Source: Thiococcus pfennigii (GTDB lineage Bacteria > Pseudomonadota > Gammaproteobacteria > Chromatiales > Chromatiaceae). Taken from it: 64,000 nt of DNA. Each line of letters begins with the position of its first letter. Position 1 is the first letter of the stretch. The DNA lies in the NCBI RefSeq assembly GCF_016583835.1, contig NZ_NRRW01000013.1, positions 21,563-85,562 on the forward strand, in the 5' to 3' direction. Shown here in pieces: positions 36,874 to 46,155 of this stretch. The translations under genes and the position numbers were made by a program. The notes under the pieces are model-generated. The model made no database searches. It had not been told where the DNA came from and saw nothing but the letters and a program-made list of their open reading frames with translations.

Positions 36874-38277
36874 ATGTCAGATCCGAATACCGCATGGGTC
36901 GCCATCATCATGGGTGTGCCGGGCTCCGGCAGGTCGACCGTCGGCCGGCTCCTGGCCGCGGAGCTCGGCTGGGCGTTCGTCGAGGGCGATGACTGCCAAC
37001 CGCCCGAGAACCGCGCCAAGCTCGAGCGCGGCGAGTCCCTCGACGAGGAGGCGCGCCGCCCTTGGATCGAGGCGCTGCGCGCCCGCATCGCCGCCCATTT
37101 GAGCGCCGGCACACCGGCCGTCGTCGCCTGCGCGGCGCTCTCCCCGGTGCAGCGCGAACGGCTGCGCGTCGATCCGCAACGGGTACGCCTGATCCTGCTC
37201 CAGGAGGAGATGGCCATGATCGCCGGGCGACTGAGGACCCGCCGCGACCAGCCCGCGACCAGCGGGGCGCCGGACGGCGGGTTCGCGGCCCTGGCCCAGG
37301 ACATGCCGGACGATGCTCTGGTCGTCGACGTCGGGGCGACGCCCGATGCGATCGTGCGCATCGTCCGCCGCTGGCTGTTCGCCGGCACCGCCGGGGAGGC
37401 CGGCGCCGACCGCCCCCCGGTCGGCAAGATCGCCGGCCCCGACACCGACATCCGCCTCGACGGCCTGATCTTCCCCGAGACGCCCCGCTGGCACGAGGGC
37501 CGGCTGTGGCTGACCGACCGCTACGCCCAACGCGTGTTGACGCTGTCGCCGCGCGACATCGTCGAGACGATCCTGGAGATGGACGACCGCCCCGGCGGAC
37601 TCGGCTGGCTGCCGGACGGCACCCTGCTCGTGATCGCCATCGAGACGCGGCGCATCTACCGGCTCGTCGCCGGGCGGCTCGAGCTGCACGCGGACCTCAG
37701 CGACATGCTCGGCTGGCCGTGCAACGACATGCTGGTCGACCAGGCGGGGCGCGCCTATGTCGGCAACTATGGCTACGACGTCGAGGGCGGCGCGCCGCTG
37801 GTCTCGACCAAGCTGGTCCGCGTCGATCCCAACGGCCGCGCGATGACGGTCGGCGGCCCCGTAATCTTCCCCAACGGCACCGCGCTGACGGCCGACGGGC
37901 GCACGATGCTCGTCGCCGAGACCTTCGCGAACCGGCTGAGCGCCTTTCGGGTGACCGCCGAGGGCGGCCTGGAGGGACACCGCACCTGGGCCGAGGTCCA
38001 GCCGGCGACCCCGGACGGGATCTGCCTCGACAGCGAGGGAGCGGTCTGGGCAGCGAGCCCGCGCACGCACGAGGTCCTGCGGATCCTGGAGGGCGGCGAG
38101 ATCGCGGCCCGCCTGCGCCCGCACGGGATCCCCTATGCCTGCGTCCTCGGCGGGACCGATCGGCGCACCCTCTTCATCTGCACCGCCGAGACCTCGGAGC
38201 CCGAGGCGGCGATGCGCTCGCCGAGCGGGCGCATCGAGACCATCCGGGTCGCGGTGCCCGGCGCCGGCCAACCCTGA
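36874..38277 (+). CDS. Gluconokinase-like/SMP-30 gluconolactonase fusion
   Basis: A 467-residue two-domain protein. Residues 1 to about 170 are GntK-like: AIIMGVPGSGRSTVGRLLA, FVEGDDCQPPENRAKLERGE and a C-terminal helix. After a linker, residues about 195-460 form an SMP-30/gluconolactonase propeller with LIFPETPRWHEGRLWLTD, FPNGTALTADGRTML and TPDGICLDSEGAVW. The two activities are consecutive: lactone to gluconate, then gluconate to 6-phosphogluconate. The Walker A lysine is arginine (residue 20, codon AGG), so the kinase half may be weak or inactive. The start ATG at 36874 has GAGGAGCG upstream. Confidence 0.85.
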   Translation: MSDPNTAWVAIIMGVPGSGRSTVGRLLAAELGWAFVEGDDCQPPENRAKLERGESLDEEARRPWIEALRARIAAHLSAGTPAVVACAALSPVQRERLRVDPQRVRLILLQEEMAMIAGRLRTRRDQPATSGAPDGGFAALAQDMPDDALVVDVGATPDAIVRIVRRWLFAGTAGEAGADRPPVGKIAGPDTDIRLDGLIFPETPRWHEGRLWLTDRYAQRVLTLSPRDIVETILEMDDRPGGLGWLPDGTLLVIAIETRRIYRLVAGRLELHADLSDMLGWPCNDMLVDQAGRAYVGNYGYDVEGGAPLVSTKLVRVDPNGRAMTVGGPVIFPNGTALTADGRTMLVAETFANRLSAFRVTAEGGLEGHRTWAEVQPATPDGICLDSEGAVWAASPRTHEVLRILEGGEIAARLRPHGIPYACVLGGTDRRTLFICTAETSEPEAAMRSPSGRIETIRVAVPGAGQP

Positions 38278-38298
38278 TCGCATCCAGGCTCCGAGCCT

Positions 38299-38325
38299 CG
38301 TAGGGTCCGCTGCGCGGACCCTACG
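38299..38325. repeat. Perfect 12-bp palindrome after the fusion gene
   Basis: Arms CGTAGGGTCCGC and GCGGACCCTACG flank a 3-base loop, starting 22 bases after the stop. It is the first of several REP-like units in this gap and could also terminate transcription. Confidence 0.8.
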
Positions 38326-38368
38326 GCTCATCGTCCTGGAATCTCCGCCCGGTCGTCTAGGCCGCGAG

Positions 38369-38516
38369 GCCCGTAGGTCGGGTTAGCCCCCCGCGGGGGC
38401 GTAACCCGACGGCCGACACCGTGGCGCCCGCCGAGGCCCCTGTCGGGTTACGGCGCGCGCAATCCTTTGTTTTTACGAGGACCGCCGTGCCAGCGCGCCT
38501 AACCCGACCTACGGGC
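38369..38516. repeat. Nested palindromic cluster of TCGGGTTA units
   Basis: 18-bp perfect inverted arms (GCCCGTAGGTCGGGTTAG and its complement) at 38369-38386 and 38499-38516 enclose an inner pair, GCGTAACCCGAC at 38399-38410 and GTCGGGTTACG at 38442-38452. Four copies of the TCGGGTTA unit in alternating orientation make a BIME-like mosaic. Confidence 0.85.
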
Positions 38517-38606
38517 CGTGCCATCGGCGCGGGCGACGCCGGCGGATCAGAACGGATCCGCCGTGCATTCCCGAGACCGCACGCTGCGGCCTGCAACCCT
38601 CGCGTG

Positions 38607-38674
38607 GTAGGAGCCCGCTTGCGGGCGATCCTCGCCGCCGCGCGCGGGCTGCTCGCCCGCAAGCGGGCCCCTAC
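38607..38674. repeat. Inverted pair of REP-like units
   Basis: 22-base units at 38607-38628 and 38653-38674 are inverted copies with one mismatch, each with core GCCCGC(A/T)(A/T)GCGGGC and GTAG end. The same unit occurs singly at 10589-10610. They lie in the gap between the fusion gene and fdxB. Confidence 0.85.
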
Positions 38675-38733
38675 GGTGCTCGGATCCTTAGGGTGACATG
38701 AAAGAGCGGCCTCGGTAGTTCCGAAGCGAGACA

Positions 38734-39042
38734 CTAGGCGGCGAGCGAATGCGGCGCGTGCGACAGACAGCCCTTCGGGCAGACACGCGAGCAGGCCTCG
38801 CAACCGATGCAGTCCATCGCATCCTTCAGCGTCATGACCATGCTGGTGTCGTCCGAAAAGCCGTCGTCGTCATCGTCGAAGTCGTCGAGATCCAGGTCCT
38901 CGCGATCGACCAACTCGAAGACCTCGCGCGGGCAGACCTTGTAGCAGCGACCGCAGCCGAGGCAGTGGCTGTGGTCCAAGGCGGTGACGAAGGACGGCGT
39001 CCATTCGGTGCCACCGCGGGTGATACCGGTGATCGGGCTCAT
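38734..39042 (-). CDS. fdxB: Nif-specific ferredoxin III
   Basis: A 102-residue 2[4Fe-4S] ferredoxin of the FdxB/ferredoxin III type found in nif clusters. The cluster motifs are CLGCGRCYKVCP and CIGCEACSRVCP. Between them is a very acidic insertion (LDLDDFDDDDDGF), which is common in this subgroup. It is last in a minus-strand nif block (nifE-nifN-nifX-DUF269-fdxB), so it probably carries electrons for nitrogenase cofactor assembly or nitrogenase itself. Confidence 0.93.
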   Translation of the reverse strand: MSPITGITRGGTEWTPSFVTALDHSHCLGCGRCYKVCPREVFELVDREDLDLDDFDDDDDGFSDDTSMVMTLKDAMDCIGCEACSRVCPKGCLSHAPHSLAA

Positions 39043-39101
39043 GATCGTTTACCTCGCTATCGGCTGGGTGCGCCGCCGGCGGCGACGCGTGACTTGGGTC
39101 A

Positions 39102-39575
39102 TCAGAGACCGGCCACCTGCGGATGGGCGCCGATGATCTCCAGGGCCACCGAGAGGAGCTTGTCGGCCTCGTCCTTCATCTTCGAGGCGCTCGCGAAGCC
39201 GAAGCGGTGCACGTCGCGCAGCGCGCGGTCCATGACCACCAGCTTGCCGACGATCATCAGGGCGCGACCGAAGCCCTCGTGGCTCAGGCTGATGACCGGC
39301 GTGGCCCGCAGGCCGCACTCCTGCTCGATCTGCGCCGCGATGGCGTTGTAGAAGGCGTGGACACGCGCGACGACGATCTCGTCCGGGTCCCCGACCAGCG
39401 GCAGCGCGCGCAGGCGCTCCTTGGTGAGGATGAAGGGATCGAGGATCTTGGCGGTCGGCCATTTGTCGTAGCTGCCGTAGGCGTCGATCGCGCGCATCTG
39501 GCGCACGAGTTCGATCGCGAAGCTGGACTGAAGGACCGGATCCCCGTCGGCGATGGCCAGTGGTTCGTCTTGCAT
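39102..39575 (-). CDS. NifX-associated nitrogen fixation protein (DUF269)
   Basis: A 157-residue protein of the NifX-associated DUF269 family. Recognisable parts are SYDKWPTAKILDPFILTKE, ISLSHEGFGRALMIVGKL and FGFASASKMKDEADKLLSVAL. The family is found almost only beside nifX in diazotrophs and its biochemical role is not established. The gene lies between nifX and fdxB on the same strand. Confidence 0.92.
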   Translation of the reverse strand: MQDEPLAIADGDPVLQSSFAIELVRQMRAIDAYGSYDKWPTAKILDPFILTKERLRALPLVGDPDEIVVARVHAFYNAIAAQIEQECGLRATPVISLSHEGFGRALMIVGKLVVMDRALRDVHRFGFASASKMKDEADKLLSVALEIIGAHPQVAGL

Positions 39576-39680
39576 CGGTGAAGCCCCTGCTCTGTCAGAA
39601 TTCGAAAAGGCCCAGGCCCTGCCGGGTGCCGTCGATCGGGCCGGTCACGCGGCCCCGCCTGCGCGATCGGCCGTCGTGCG

Positions 39681-40166
39681 TCATTCCGACCAGCCGTCGG
39701 CCTCCATCGCGTCGAAGCGCGCGGCGGACTTCGGCTCGCGCTGCGCCAGGGCCCGCGCCAGCCAGGCGCTTGGCCCCGCGCGCAACTCGGTGCGCAGCTC
39801 CGTGAGGAGCTGCGGCACCGAGGTGCCGGCGGCGACCTTGATCGGCTGGATGCCGCGCCCGAGCAACTGGGCGATGGCCGAGGCCCCGACGGCCAGGCAG
39901 TAGACGGCGACGCAGCCCTCGAGGGCGGCGAGGCGGGCGGCGAGCTTGTCCTCGTTGCCGTCCATCGCCGGGGCCTCGAACTGGGCCACCTCCAGGAGCC
40001 CGCACCGCTCGGCGTCGAGGTGGTAGATCGCGAAGGCGGTCGCGGCGCCGAAGTGCTGGTCGACCCGCTTCATGTCGCTGCTGGCGAAGGCGACCCGCAC
40101 GCGCTGGCGATGCGCCTCGGCCGCCCCGCCACCGCTCAAGACCTTGAGCCTGCGCTCCAATGCCAT
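39681..40166 (-). CDS. nifX: Nitrogen fixation protein NifX
   Basis: A 161-residue carrier protein that holds NifB-co or the VK-cluster during FeMo-cofactor synthesis. It has RVAFASSDMKRVDQHFGAA, the hallmark of the NifX/NifY/NafY superfamily, and a C-terminal cofactor-binding helix region (CVAVYCLAVGASAIAQLL). It sits 45 bases after nifN and 105 bases before the DUF269 gene, in the standard nifENX order. Confidence 0.95.
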   Translation of the reverse strand: MALERRLKVLSGGGAAEAHRQRVRVAFASSDMKRVDQHFGAATAFAIYHLDAERCGLLEVAQFEAPAMDGNEDKLAARLAALEGCVAVYCLAVGASAIAQLLGRGIQPIKVAAGTSVPQLLTELRTELRAGPSAWLARALAQREPKSAARFDAMEADGWSE

Positions 40167-40211
40167 CTCATGCTCCGGTGTCTGGACTCACGTCTGGGTT
40201 CTCGTCTGGGC

Positions 40212-41597
40212 TCAGGCGACCGCCGCCCGCTCTTCGGCCGGCCACTGCTTGAGGCGTGAGCGGTATGGATGGAGCTCGCCGCGCCCCTGGGCCAGGATCA
40301 GGTTGGCGAGGTCGAACAGGGTCTGGCGGGTCCCCCGGTAGCCGACCCAGGTGCGCTGGTAGCCGCCGATCTGGTCGTATTGCGGGAAGCCCGCCCGCAG
40401 CAGCGGCACGCCGAGGCGCGCGGCGCTGTCGGCGCCGTGGGAGTTGCAGATCAGGAGCTCGGCGCCCCGCTCGGTCGCAATCCGCTCCAGGTCCTCCAGG
40501 TCGCCGATCTTGACCCGGTCGCAGACCACCTGCTGGAGCGTCGCGGCGTTGATCGGCGCGACCGCGGCGACCGTCTCGGCGCCCAGGCCGGCGAGCAGTT
40601 GGCTGAAGGCGACCAGGAGGTCCGGGTCGGCGGCGATCGCCACACGGGCCATGCCGATCATGAAGTGGGTGTCGAGCATCGCGTCCTGGAGCTGGGCGCG
40701 CTGGCGCTCGAGGCGCTCGGGCACCGGCCGCTCGGCGATCTCGGCCAGCGTCGCGACGAAGGCATCGACCGCGTCGAGGCCCATCAGGTGGGCGAAGCGA
40801 TGGTCCGGCACGCCGGTGCGCTCGACGAGGGCGTCGGCCGCCGCCGCCATCGACCCGCCGATGACGAGCGTGGCACAGGCATCGCCGAGGGACGCGAGCT
40901 CCGCGACCGGCGTCCCGCCGACGGTCAGCGGGCTGTAGTCGGTTTCGACCAGGTGGCCGTCGAGCGAATCGGAGAGGTCCGGCACCACCTGCGGGCGCAG
41001 GCCGAAGGCCTCGATCATCTCCTTGACGGCCTCCAGGTCGCCGGGCGTCAGGTGCGAGCCGGCCAGGACGTTAACCTGGCGGCGGCGCCGCCCGGGGCGC
41101 GTGCCGGCGATTGCCGCCGGCGGCACCAGGGTCTCGATGATGGCCTGGGTCGCGGCGGCGAAGCCCGTCTCCAGGCAGCCCTTGTAGTCGGGGGTCGCGA
41201 CCGGGACGACGGCGGTGCCGGCGTACTGCGGATACTGCTGGCGAAACTCCTTGACGGCCCGCTCGATGTCGGCGCCCTGCGTCTCGGCGAGGCCCGTCGT
41301 CGGTAGGCCGATCAGGTCCGGCGCGCTCTTCTCGCAGATCGTCTTCAGCCCCTCGACGATGCTCTCGTCGGCGCCCATGACCGAGCTGATCTGGTCCATC
41401 GCCGTGGTCTGCAACGGGATCGGCTCGGCGAAGTGGCCGACGAAGTAGATCTTGGCGAAGGCGCTGCACCCCTGTGAGCCGTGCATCATCGGGATCGCCC
41501 GGCGCACGCCGAGGAAGGCCAGCGCTGCGCCGACGGTCTGGCTCGCCTTCAACGGGCTGACGGCCAGGGCCTTGTTGCGCTTGATGATCTCCGGCAT
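40212..41597 (-). CDS. nifN: Nitrogenase cofactor assembly scaffold subunit NifN
   Basis: The beta-type subunit of the NifEN scaffold on which the FeMo-cofactor precursor is matured, 461 residues. Recognisable NifN features are the start ([21 protein letters not shown]), [19 protein letters not shown], the [16 protein letters not shown] segment and a C-terminal PHYR-like block. It starts 3 bases after the nifE stop. The first cysteine region is reduced relative to NifK, as expected for NifN. Confidence 0.95.
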   Translation of the reverse strand: MPEIIKRNKALAVSPLKASQTVGAALAFLGVRRAIPMMHGSQGCSAFAKIYFVGHFAEPIPLQTTAMDQISSVMGADESIVEGLKTICEKSAPDLIGLPTTGLAETQGADIERAVKEFRQQYPQYAGTAVVPVATPDYKGCLETGFAAATQAIIETLVPPAAIAGTRPGRRRRQVNVLAGSHLTPGDLEAVKEMIEAFGLRPQVVPDLSDSLDGHLVETDYSPLTVGGTPVAELASLGDACATLVIGGSMAAAADALVERTGVPDHRFAHLMGLDAVDAFVATLAEIAERPVPERLERQRAQLQDAMLDTHFMIGMARVAIAADPDLLVAFSQLLAGLGAETVAAVAPINAATLQQVVCDRVKIGDLEDLERIATERGAELLICNSHGADSAARLGVPLLRAGFPQYDQIGGYQRTWVGYRGTRQTLFDLANLILAQGRGELHPYRSRLKQWPAEERAAVA

Positions 41598-41600
41598 GGC

Positions 41601-43031
41601 TCAGGCCTCCTCGGTGGTCGGCTGGGTGATCGCCTGGGGGATCGGCTGGGGCGCGGCGGACCGCCACGGGGCCGGACGGCGGGCCGCGGCCCAGACCGGG
41701 CTCTCGATGGTCTGGCAGAGTTGGCGCGCCAGCTCCAGCATGCCGGCGTAGCCGGCGTAGGCGAACTCGCGCTCCTGGTTGATGTGCAGGAAGGGCACAC
41801 GGGCCTTGATCGCCGTGTACATGTTGCGGCCGCCGGCGATCAGCACATCGGCACCACGGTCGGCCACCAGGTCGAGCAGGCCTCGCGGGTTGCCGTCCTC
41901 GATCATGGTCGCGTCCTCGCCCATCAGCGCGCGGATGCGCGCCTTGTCGTCCTCGGTCGACTTGCGGGTACCGGTCGCGACGACCTCCATGCCGAGGTCC
42001 TGGAGCGCCGCGATCACCGACCAGGACTTCACCCCGCCCGTGTACAGCAGGGCCTTGCGCCCGCGCAGACGCTCGCGCCAGGGGGCGAGCTCGGTGTCGA
42101 TCGCCGCCTCCTCGCGGGCGATCAGGGCCTCGGTGCGCGCGGTGAGGTCGGGATCCGCGATCAGGCGGGCGAAGTCGCGCAGCGCCTGGGAGACGTCGCG
42201 CACGCCGTAGAAGCTGCCCTCGAACCAGGGCGTGCCGTAGGCCTCCTGGAGCTTGCGGGCGACGTTGATCATGGCCTTCGAGCAGACCATCATGTTGACC
42301 TCGGCGCGGTGCATCGTCTGCACCTCGCGGTAGCGGGCATCGCCCGACAGCGCGCAGAGGACCCGCAGGCCGAGTTCGTCGAAGAGCGGCATCATGTGCC
42401 ACAGCTCGCCGGCGATGTTGTACTCGCCGATCAGGTTCACGTCGTGGACGCGAAAGCCCTCGCGCTCGACCCCGGGCGGCAGCGGATCGGGCTCGCGGGT
42501 GCCGCAGACGTGGCGGACCATGGTCTCGCCGGCGATGCGATTGCCGAGGTTCTTGGTGCCGTAGAAGCCGGCCGCGTCGACCGGCACGACCGGGGTGCCC
42601 CAGCGCGCCTGGGCGGCCTTGCAGACGGCCTCGACATCATCGCCGGTCAGGGCCGGGACGCAGGTGTTGTAGACGAAGACCGCCGGGGGGCGGTAGCTGT
42701 CGATCGCCTGCTTGATCGCGTGGAAGAGCCGCTTCTCGCTGCGGCCCATGATCACGTCCTGCTCGGTCAGGTCCGTGGTCAGACCGAGACGATAGAGGCT
42801 CGGCCCGCTCGAGCGGCTGCCGCGGTTGTCCCAGGAACTGCCGGCGCAGGCGATAGAACCGTGTACGATGTGGGCGACGTCGACGATCGGCAGCAGCGCG
42901 ATCTGGGCGCCGTCGAACGAACAGCCGCCCGCGGTCGCACCCGGCTTGAGGCGGGCGCACCCCGACTTGCCCTTGTCGTTGTGGACACAGGCCGGCTCGT
43001 CGAGCAGCGCGGCGATGTCTTTGGCTTTCAT
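41601..43031 (-). CDS. nifE: Nitrogenase cofactor assembly scaffold subunit NifE
   Basis: The alpha-type subunit of the NifEN scaffold, 476 residues. Hallmarks are the N-terminal cysteine region ([20 protein letters not shown], then GGCSFDG), [41 protein letters not shown] and the C-terminal [17 protein letters not shown] chose the ATG at 43029-43031 because AGGAG lies at normal distance and a sigma-54 promoter lies just upstream. The Ala/Pro/Gln-rich C-terminal tail is longer than usual. First gene of the nifE-nifN-nifX-DUF269-fdxB block. Confidence 0.95.
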   Translation of the reverse strand: MKAKDIAALLDEPACVHNDKGKSGCARLKPGATAGGCSFDGAQIALLPIVDVAHIVHGSIACAGSSWDNRGSRSSGPSLYRLGLTTDLTEQDVIMGRSEKRLFHAIKQAIDSYRPPAVFVYNTCVPALTGDDVEAVCKAAQARWGTPVVPVDAAGFYGTKNLGNRIAGETMVRHVCGTREPDPLPPGVEREGFRVHDVNLIGEYNIAGELWHMMPLFDELGLRVLCALSGDARYREVQTMHRAEVNMMVCSKAMINVARKLQEAYGTPWFEGSFYGVRDVSQALRDFARLIADPDLTARTEALIAREEAAIDTELAPWRERLRGRKALLYTGGVKSWSVIAALQDLGMEVVATGTRKSTEDDKARIRALMGEDATMIEDGNPRGLLDLVADRGADVLIAGGRNMYTAIKARVPFLHINQEREFAYAGYAGMLELARQLCQTIESPVWAAARRPAPWRSAAPQPIPQAITQPTTEEA

Positions 43032-43066
43032 GACGGCTCCTGAGAACGAGGCTACGGAGCCATCTA

Positions 43067-43084
43067 ATGCAAGGTCTGTGCCGG
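43067..43084 (-). promoter_or_regulatory. Sigma-54 -24/-12 promoter of the nifE operon
   Basis: On the minus strand CCGGCACAGACCTTGCAT has GG and GC separated by exactly ten bases and matches GGCAC-N5-TTGC. It places the transcription start about 25 bases before the nifE ATG, and a NifA site lies upstream. Confidence 0.85.
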
Positions 43085-43125
43085 CGCTAACGCATTGGCG
43101 CGAAATGGATCGAGACGCTCCACCC

Positions 43126-43141
43126 TGTCGCAAAGCCGACA
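43126..43141 (-). promoter_or_regulatory. NifA upstream activator sequence
   Basis: TGTCGCAAAGCCGACA is a perfect TGT-N10-ACA site. Its centre is about 57 bases upstream of the -24/-12 element, within the usual range for NifA activation through a DNA loop. Confidence 0.8.
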
Positions 43142-43663
43142 ATCATCCTCGGTTGGCGGGTTCGAGACAGGGCGCCGCGGTGCAGCGAATCCGAGCCAGC
43201 GGACGCGCACAGGGTGCCGGGCGACGCGCGCCACGACGAGGACAAGACCTAGCGTGACTCGAAACCTCGCGCAGCGGGCCCAAAGGCCGCGCCGACCCTT
43301 GCGGCCGGCGCCGGGACAGGGCGAGCGGCGGACGACTGTCCGCCCCGCAGGGCCTTGTTCATAACTCCGGCCACCGAGCGGGCCTTCTGGCCACAAAGCC
43401 ATGATAAGCTATAAATATTAGTGGTTTGCGTGGCCGCTCCGATGTCATGGGGGGCCTTGGCCGGAATTATGAGCAAGGCCGCGCTGCAGCCGGATGCGGT
43501 CCGCCGCTCGCCCCCAGGGCTCCTCCGACTGGTCGAGCGAACGAGGCGCCCCGTTGCAAAGAGCCCTACCAGCGTCCATCATAGTCTTGCCGTAGTGTCC
43601 GTGCTGTACGTCACAATATTTCCGCCGAACCGCTGGCATCCAAGCAGCGAGACAGGAGAGTCC
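43142..43663. other. Divergent gap between nifE and the lasso cluster
   Basis: Beyond the nif promoter elements, I see no gene supported before the lasso B2 start. An AT-rich interval at about 43398-43425 (AAGCTATAAATATTAG) is the likeliest place for a lasso-cluster promoter, but no -35/-10 pair is clean. Confidence 0.4.
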
Positions 43664-44116
43664 GTGGACCGCCTACGCAAATTTATGCTGCTCGACGGGA
43701 AGGACAAACGGCTGTACCTGTCTGTCATCCTGTCTCTGTTGGCGACGAAAGCAGCCCTTCGTTTCGTTTCCCCGAAGCGTCTACGCGCATGGCTCGTGCC
43801 GGGCGCGAGAGGCGCAGACAGGATCGATACGACAGCAGACCCCGGCGAACTGGAACGACTCACGCTCGCGATCGAGCGGAGCGGCCGCTTGCTCGCACGC
43901 GCTGGAATACACTGCCTACCCCAGGCGTTGGTTGGCTACCAGTTGCTGCGTCGAAAAGGCTTCGGCGTAGAACTCAAGATCGGCGTGCGCAAGGATGCTC
44001 ACGACCGACTCGTAGCGCATGCATGGCTCGTGCACGAGGGCGACGTCGTGCTAGGCGGGCTAGACAAGCTGCCCCTATTCACCCCCTTCCCGTGGCCCGA
44101 AGGACTGCCCCGATGA
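43664..44116 (+). CDS. Lasso peptide biosynthesis B2 protein (leader peptidase)
   Basis: The cysteine protease that removes the leader from the lasso precursor. The 150-residue protein is short, as in split B1/B2 systems. The transglutaminase-like core has Cys84 in GIHCLPQALVGYQLLRRKG and His119 in LVAHAWLV, with an acidic residue shortly after. The GTG at 43664-43666 is preceded by CAGGAGAG. The open frame continues upstream but without family similarity. Its stop overlaps the cyclase start (ATGA). It needs the separate RRE protein (B1, 48335) to hold the leader. Confidence 0.9.
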   Translation: MDRLRKFMLLDGKDKRLYLSVILSLLATKAALRFVSPKRLRAWLVPGARGADRIDTTADPGELERLTLAIERSGRLLARAGIHCLPQALVGYQLLRRKGFGVELKIGVRKDAHDRLVAHAWLVHEGDVVLGGLDKLPLFTPFPWPEGLPR

Positions 44117-46068
44117 GCGGCATCGCCGGCCTTCTGGGACTGGACGGCCGCCCCGCCACGCCACCCGAGATCGGAGGAATGGTGCACGAGATCGCGCATC
44201 GCGGCCCAGACCGCACGTCGACCTGGGCTGACGGCCCGGTCGGTCTCGGCCATTGCATGCTACACACCACCCCGGAGTCCATTGAGGAATACCTGCCACT
44301 AGAAATCGACGGTCTAGTGATCACCGCCGATGCCCGGATCGACAACCGAGAGGACCTGATACAGGCACTCGCGCTAGGCGATTGCCCACGCACCGATCTG
44401 ACCGACAGCAGAATCATAGTCGCCGCCTACGCCAAATGGGGCGAGCATTGCGCGGGGCGACTCCTAGGCGACTTCTGCTTCGCACTATGGGACAAGCGCA
44501 GATCGACCCTCTTCTGCGCCCGAGATCCATTTGGCGTGCGGCCCTTCTACTACTATTACGCGCCCAGACGTCTTTTCGCCTTCGCGTCCGAGATCAAGGC
44601 CCTCTTCCGCCTTCCCGACGTGCCGCGCCGCATCAACGAACAACGGATCGGCGACTATCTTGCGATTCTCCCCGGCGACAAGGTCGCCACCTTCTATGAG
44701 GGTATCTCGCGGCTTGCGCCCGCCCATGCCGCCACCTTGGGCCCACATGGCCTGTCCATACGTCAGTACTGGTCGGTCGATCCCGATCACGAAGTTCGAC
44801 TGAATGGCACTGGCGACTATGGCAGCGCCTACCGGAGGATCTTCGACGAGGCGGTTCGCTGCCGCCTACGCAGTGCCTTTCCAGTAGGCTCGGCCTTGAG
44901 CGGGGGCCTAGATTCTTCGGCAATCGTCTGCGTCGCACGCGATCATCTCGGGCCCGGCGAGGCCCGAAGGCTCCGAACCTTCTCTGGCGTATTCGATGAG
45001 GTGAAGGCCAGCGACGAACGAAAATACATCGACTTCGTCATCCAACAAGGGGCCGTTGACCCGCACTACATCTCCGCTGATGCGATCAGCCCCCTGGTCG
45101 ATCTCAGTCGGGTCCTCTGGCACACGGAAGAACCTGTCTGGACGCCCAACCTTTTCCTGCATTGGGGCCTGTATCGTAGCGCGAGAGACAGCGGCGTTCG
45201 CATCTTCCTGGATGGCTTCCTGGGCGACAACATCGTCGGCCACGGATGGGACCACCTGCGGGACTTGGCCTTCGCTTGGCGCTGGCCCCGACTCCTCAGA
45301 GAACTGAAGGCCGTCGCCAAGAGGAAACCGGAATACTCTTACCCGAGCATGGTATGGGATTATTTCCGGCACATCAGCCTTGATCGGTTTGCACCGCAGG
45401 CGGCCCGGACCCTCCGCCGCATCGGCTCTGACAAACAGCCGCAGGGGCAGGATCTTCCGTCGATCATCGATCCAGACTTCGCAAGACGCATCGGCCTCGC
45501 CGAGCGACGGACGACAATGTTGCCGCAACCCCCAGCGCCGCCGAACGCAGCCCGCAAGCGCCTCCACCAAGACATCACCGCCGGGGAGGTTGCGCTTGGT
45601 CTGGAAACGGCCAACAAGCTTGCCGCGAGCTTTTCCATCGATGACCGCTACCCTTTCTCAGACCGAAGGCTCGCAGAGTTCTCGATGGCGATTCCTGCCG
45701 AGCAGCGCGTTCACGATGGATTTTCGCGCATGATCGTCCGGCGCGCACTGCAAGGCCAACTGCCGGATCAGGTCTGCTGGCGGAGCGACAAGGGCAACCT
45801 GGCGCACAACCTTCAGGCCAGCCTGCTAAAATATGAAGGTCCCCTGCTCGATGATCTCTTCACCAACGAGCGGCAGACGCTAGGATGCTATCTGGATCTG
45901 GAGAGGCTGGACAGGGTCTACGGCCGCTACAAGCGCGAGCAGCGGAGCGCCCAACTGCACGAAATCTGGGCGGCCGCAAATCTCGCGGCGTGGCTGCGGC
46001 AACACCCCGCGCTGACGCCATCGCCTCGCAGTGCTCAACAACGAACCACGGAGGTATCTAACACCTGA
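44113..46068 (+). CDS. Lasso peptide macrolactam synthetase (asparagine synthase-like C protein)
   Basis: The cyclase that activates the ring-forming acidic side chain and closes the N-terminal lactam. The 651-residue protein has an N-terminal glutaminase-like domain starting MSGIAGLLGLDGRPA. The usual catalytic Cys2 is Ser, so glutamine hydrolysis is not expected, in keeping with lasso cyclases. The C-terminal ATP-pyrophosphatase domain has SGGLDSS at 263-269. The start overlaps the B2 stop, and the precursor gene follows after 87 bases. Confidence 0.93.
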   Translation: MSGIAGLLGLDGRPATPPEIGGMVHEIAHRGPDRTSTWADGPVGLGHCMLHTTPESIEEYLPLEIDGLVITADARIDNREDLIQALALGDCPRTDLTDSRIIVAAYAKWGEHCAGRLLGDFCFALWDKRRSTLFCARDPFGVRPFYYYYAPRRLFAFASEIKALFRLPDVPRRINEQRIGDYLAILPGDKVATFYEGISRLAPAHAATLGPHGLSIRQYWSVDPDHEVRLNGTGDYGSAYRRIFDEAVRCRLRSAFPVGSALSGGLDSSAIVCVARDHLGPGEARRLRTFSGVFDEVKASDERKYIDFVIQQGAVDPHYISADAISPLVDLSRVLWHTEEPVWTPNLFLHWGLYRSARDSGVRIFLDGFLGDNIVGHGWDHLRDLAFAWRWPRLLRELKAVAKRKPEYSYPSMVWDYFRHISLDRFAPQAARTLRRIGSDKQPQGQDLPSIIDPDFARRIGLAERRTTMLPQPPAPPNAARKRLHQDITAGEVALGLETANKLAASFSIDDRYPFSDRRLAEFSMAIPAEQRVHDGFSRMIVRRALQGQLPDQVCWRSDKGNLAHNLQASLLKYEGPLLDDLFTNERQTLGCYLDLERLDRVYGRYKREQRSAQLHEIWAAANLAAWLRQHPALTPSPRSAQQRTTEVSNT

Positions 46069-46155
46069 GATGACCCGATGACCGGGCTCCCGCCGGATCG
46101 CCGGTTGGATGTCCGACTGGACAGATCAGACTCAACGCGTTTCGAGGTAATGACG

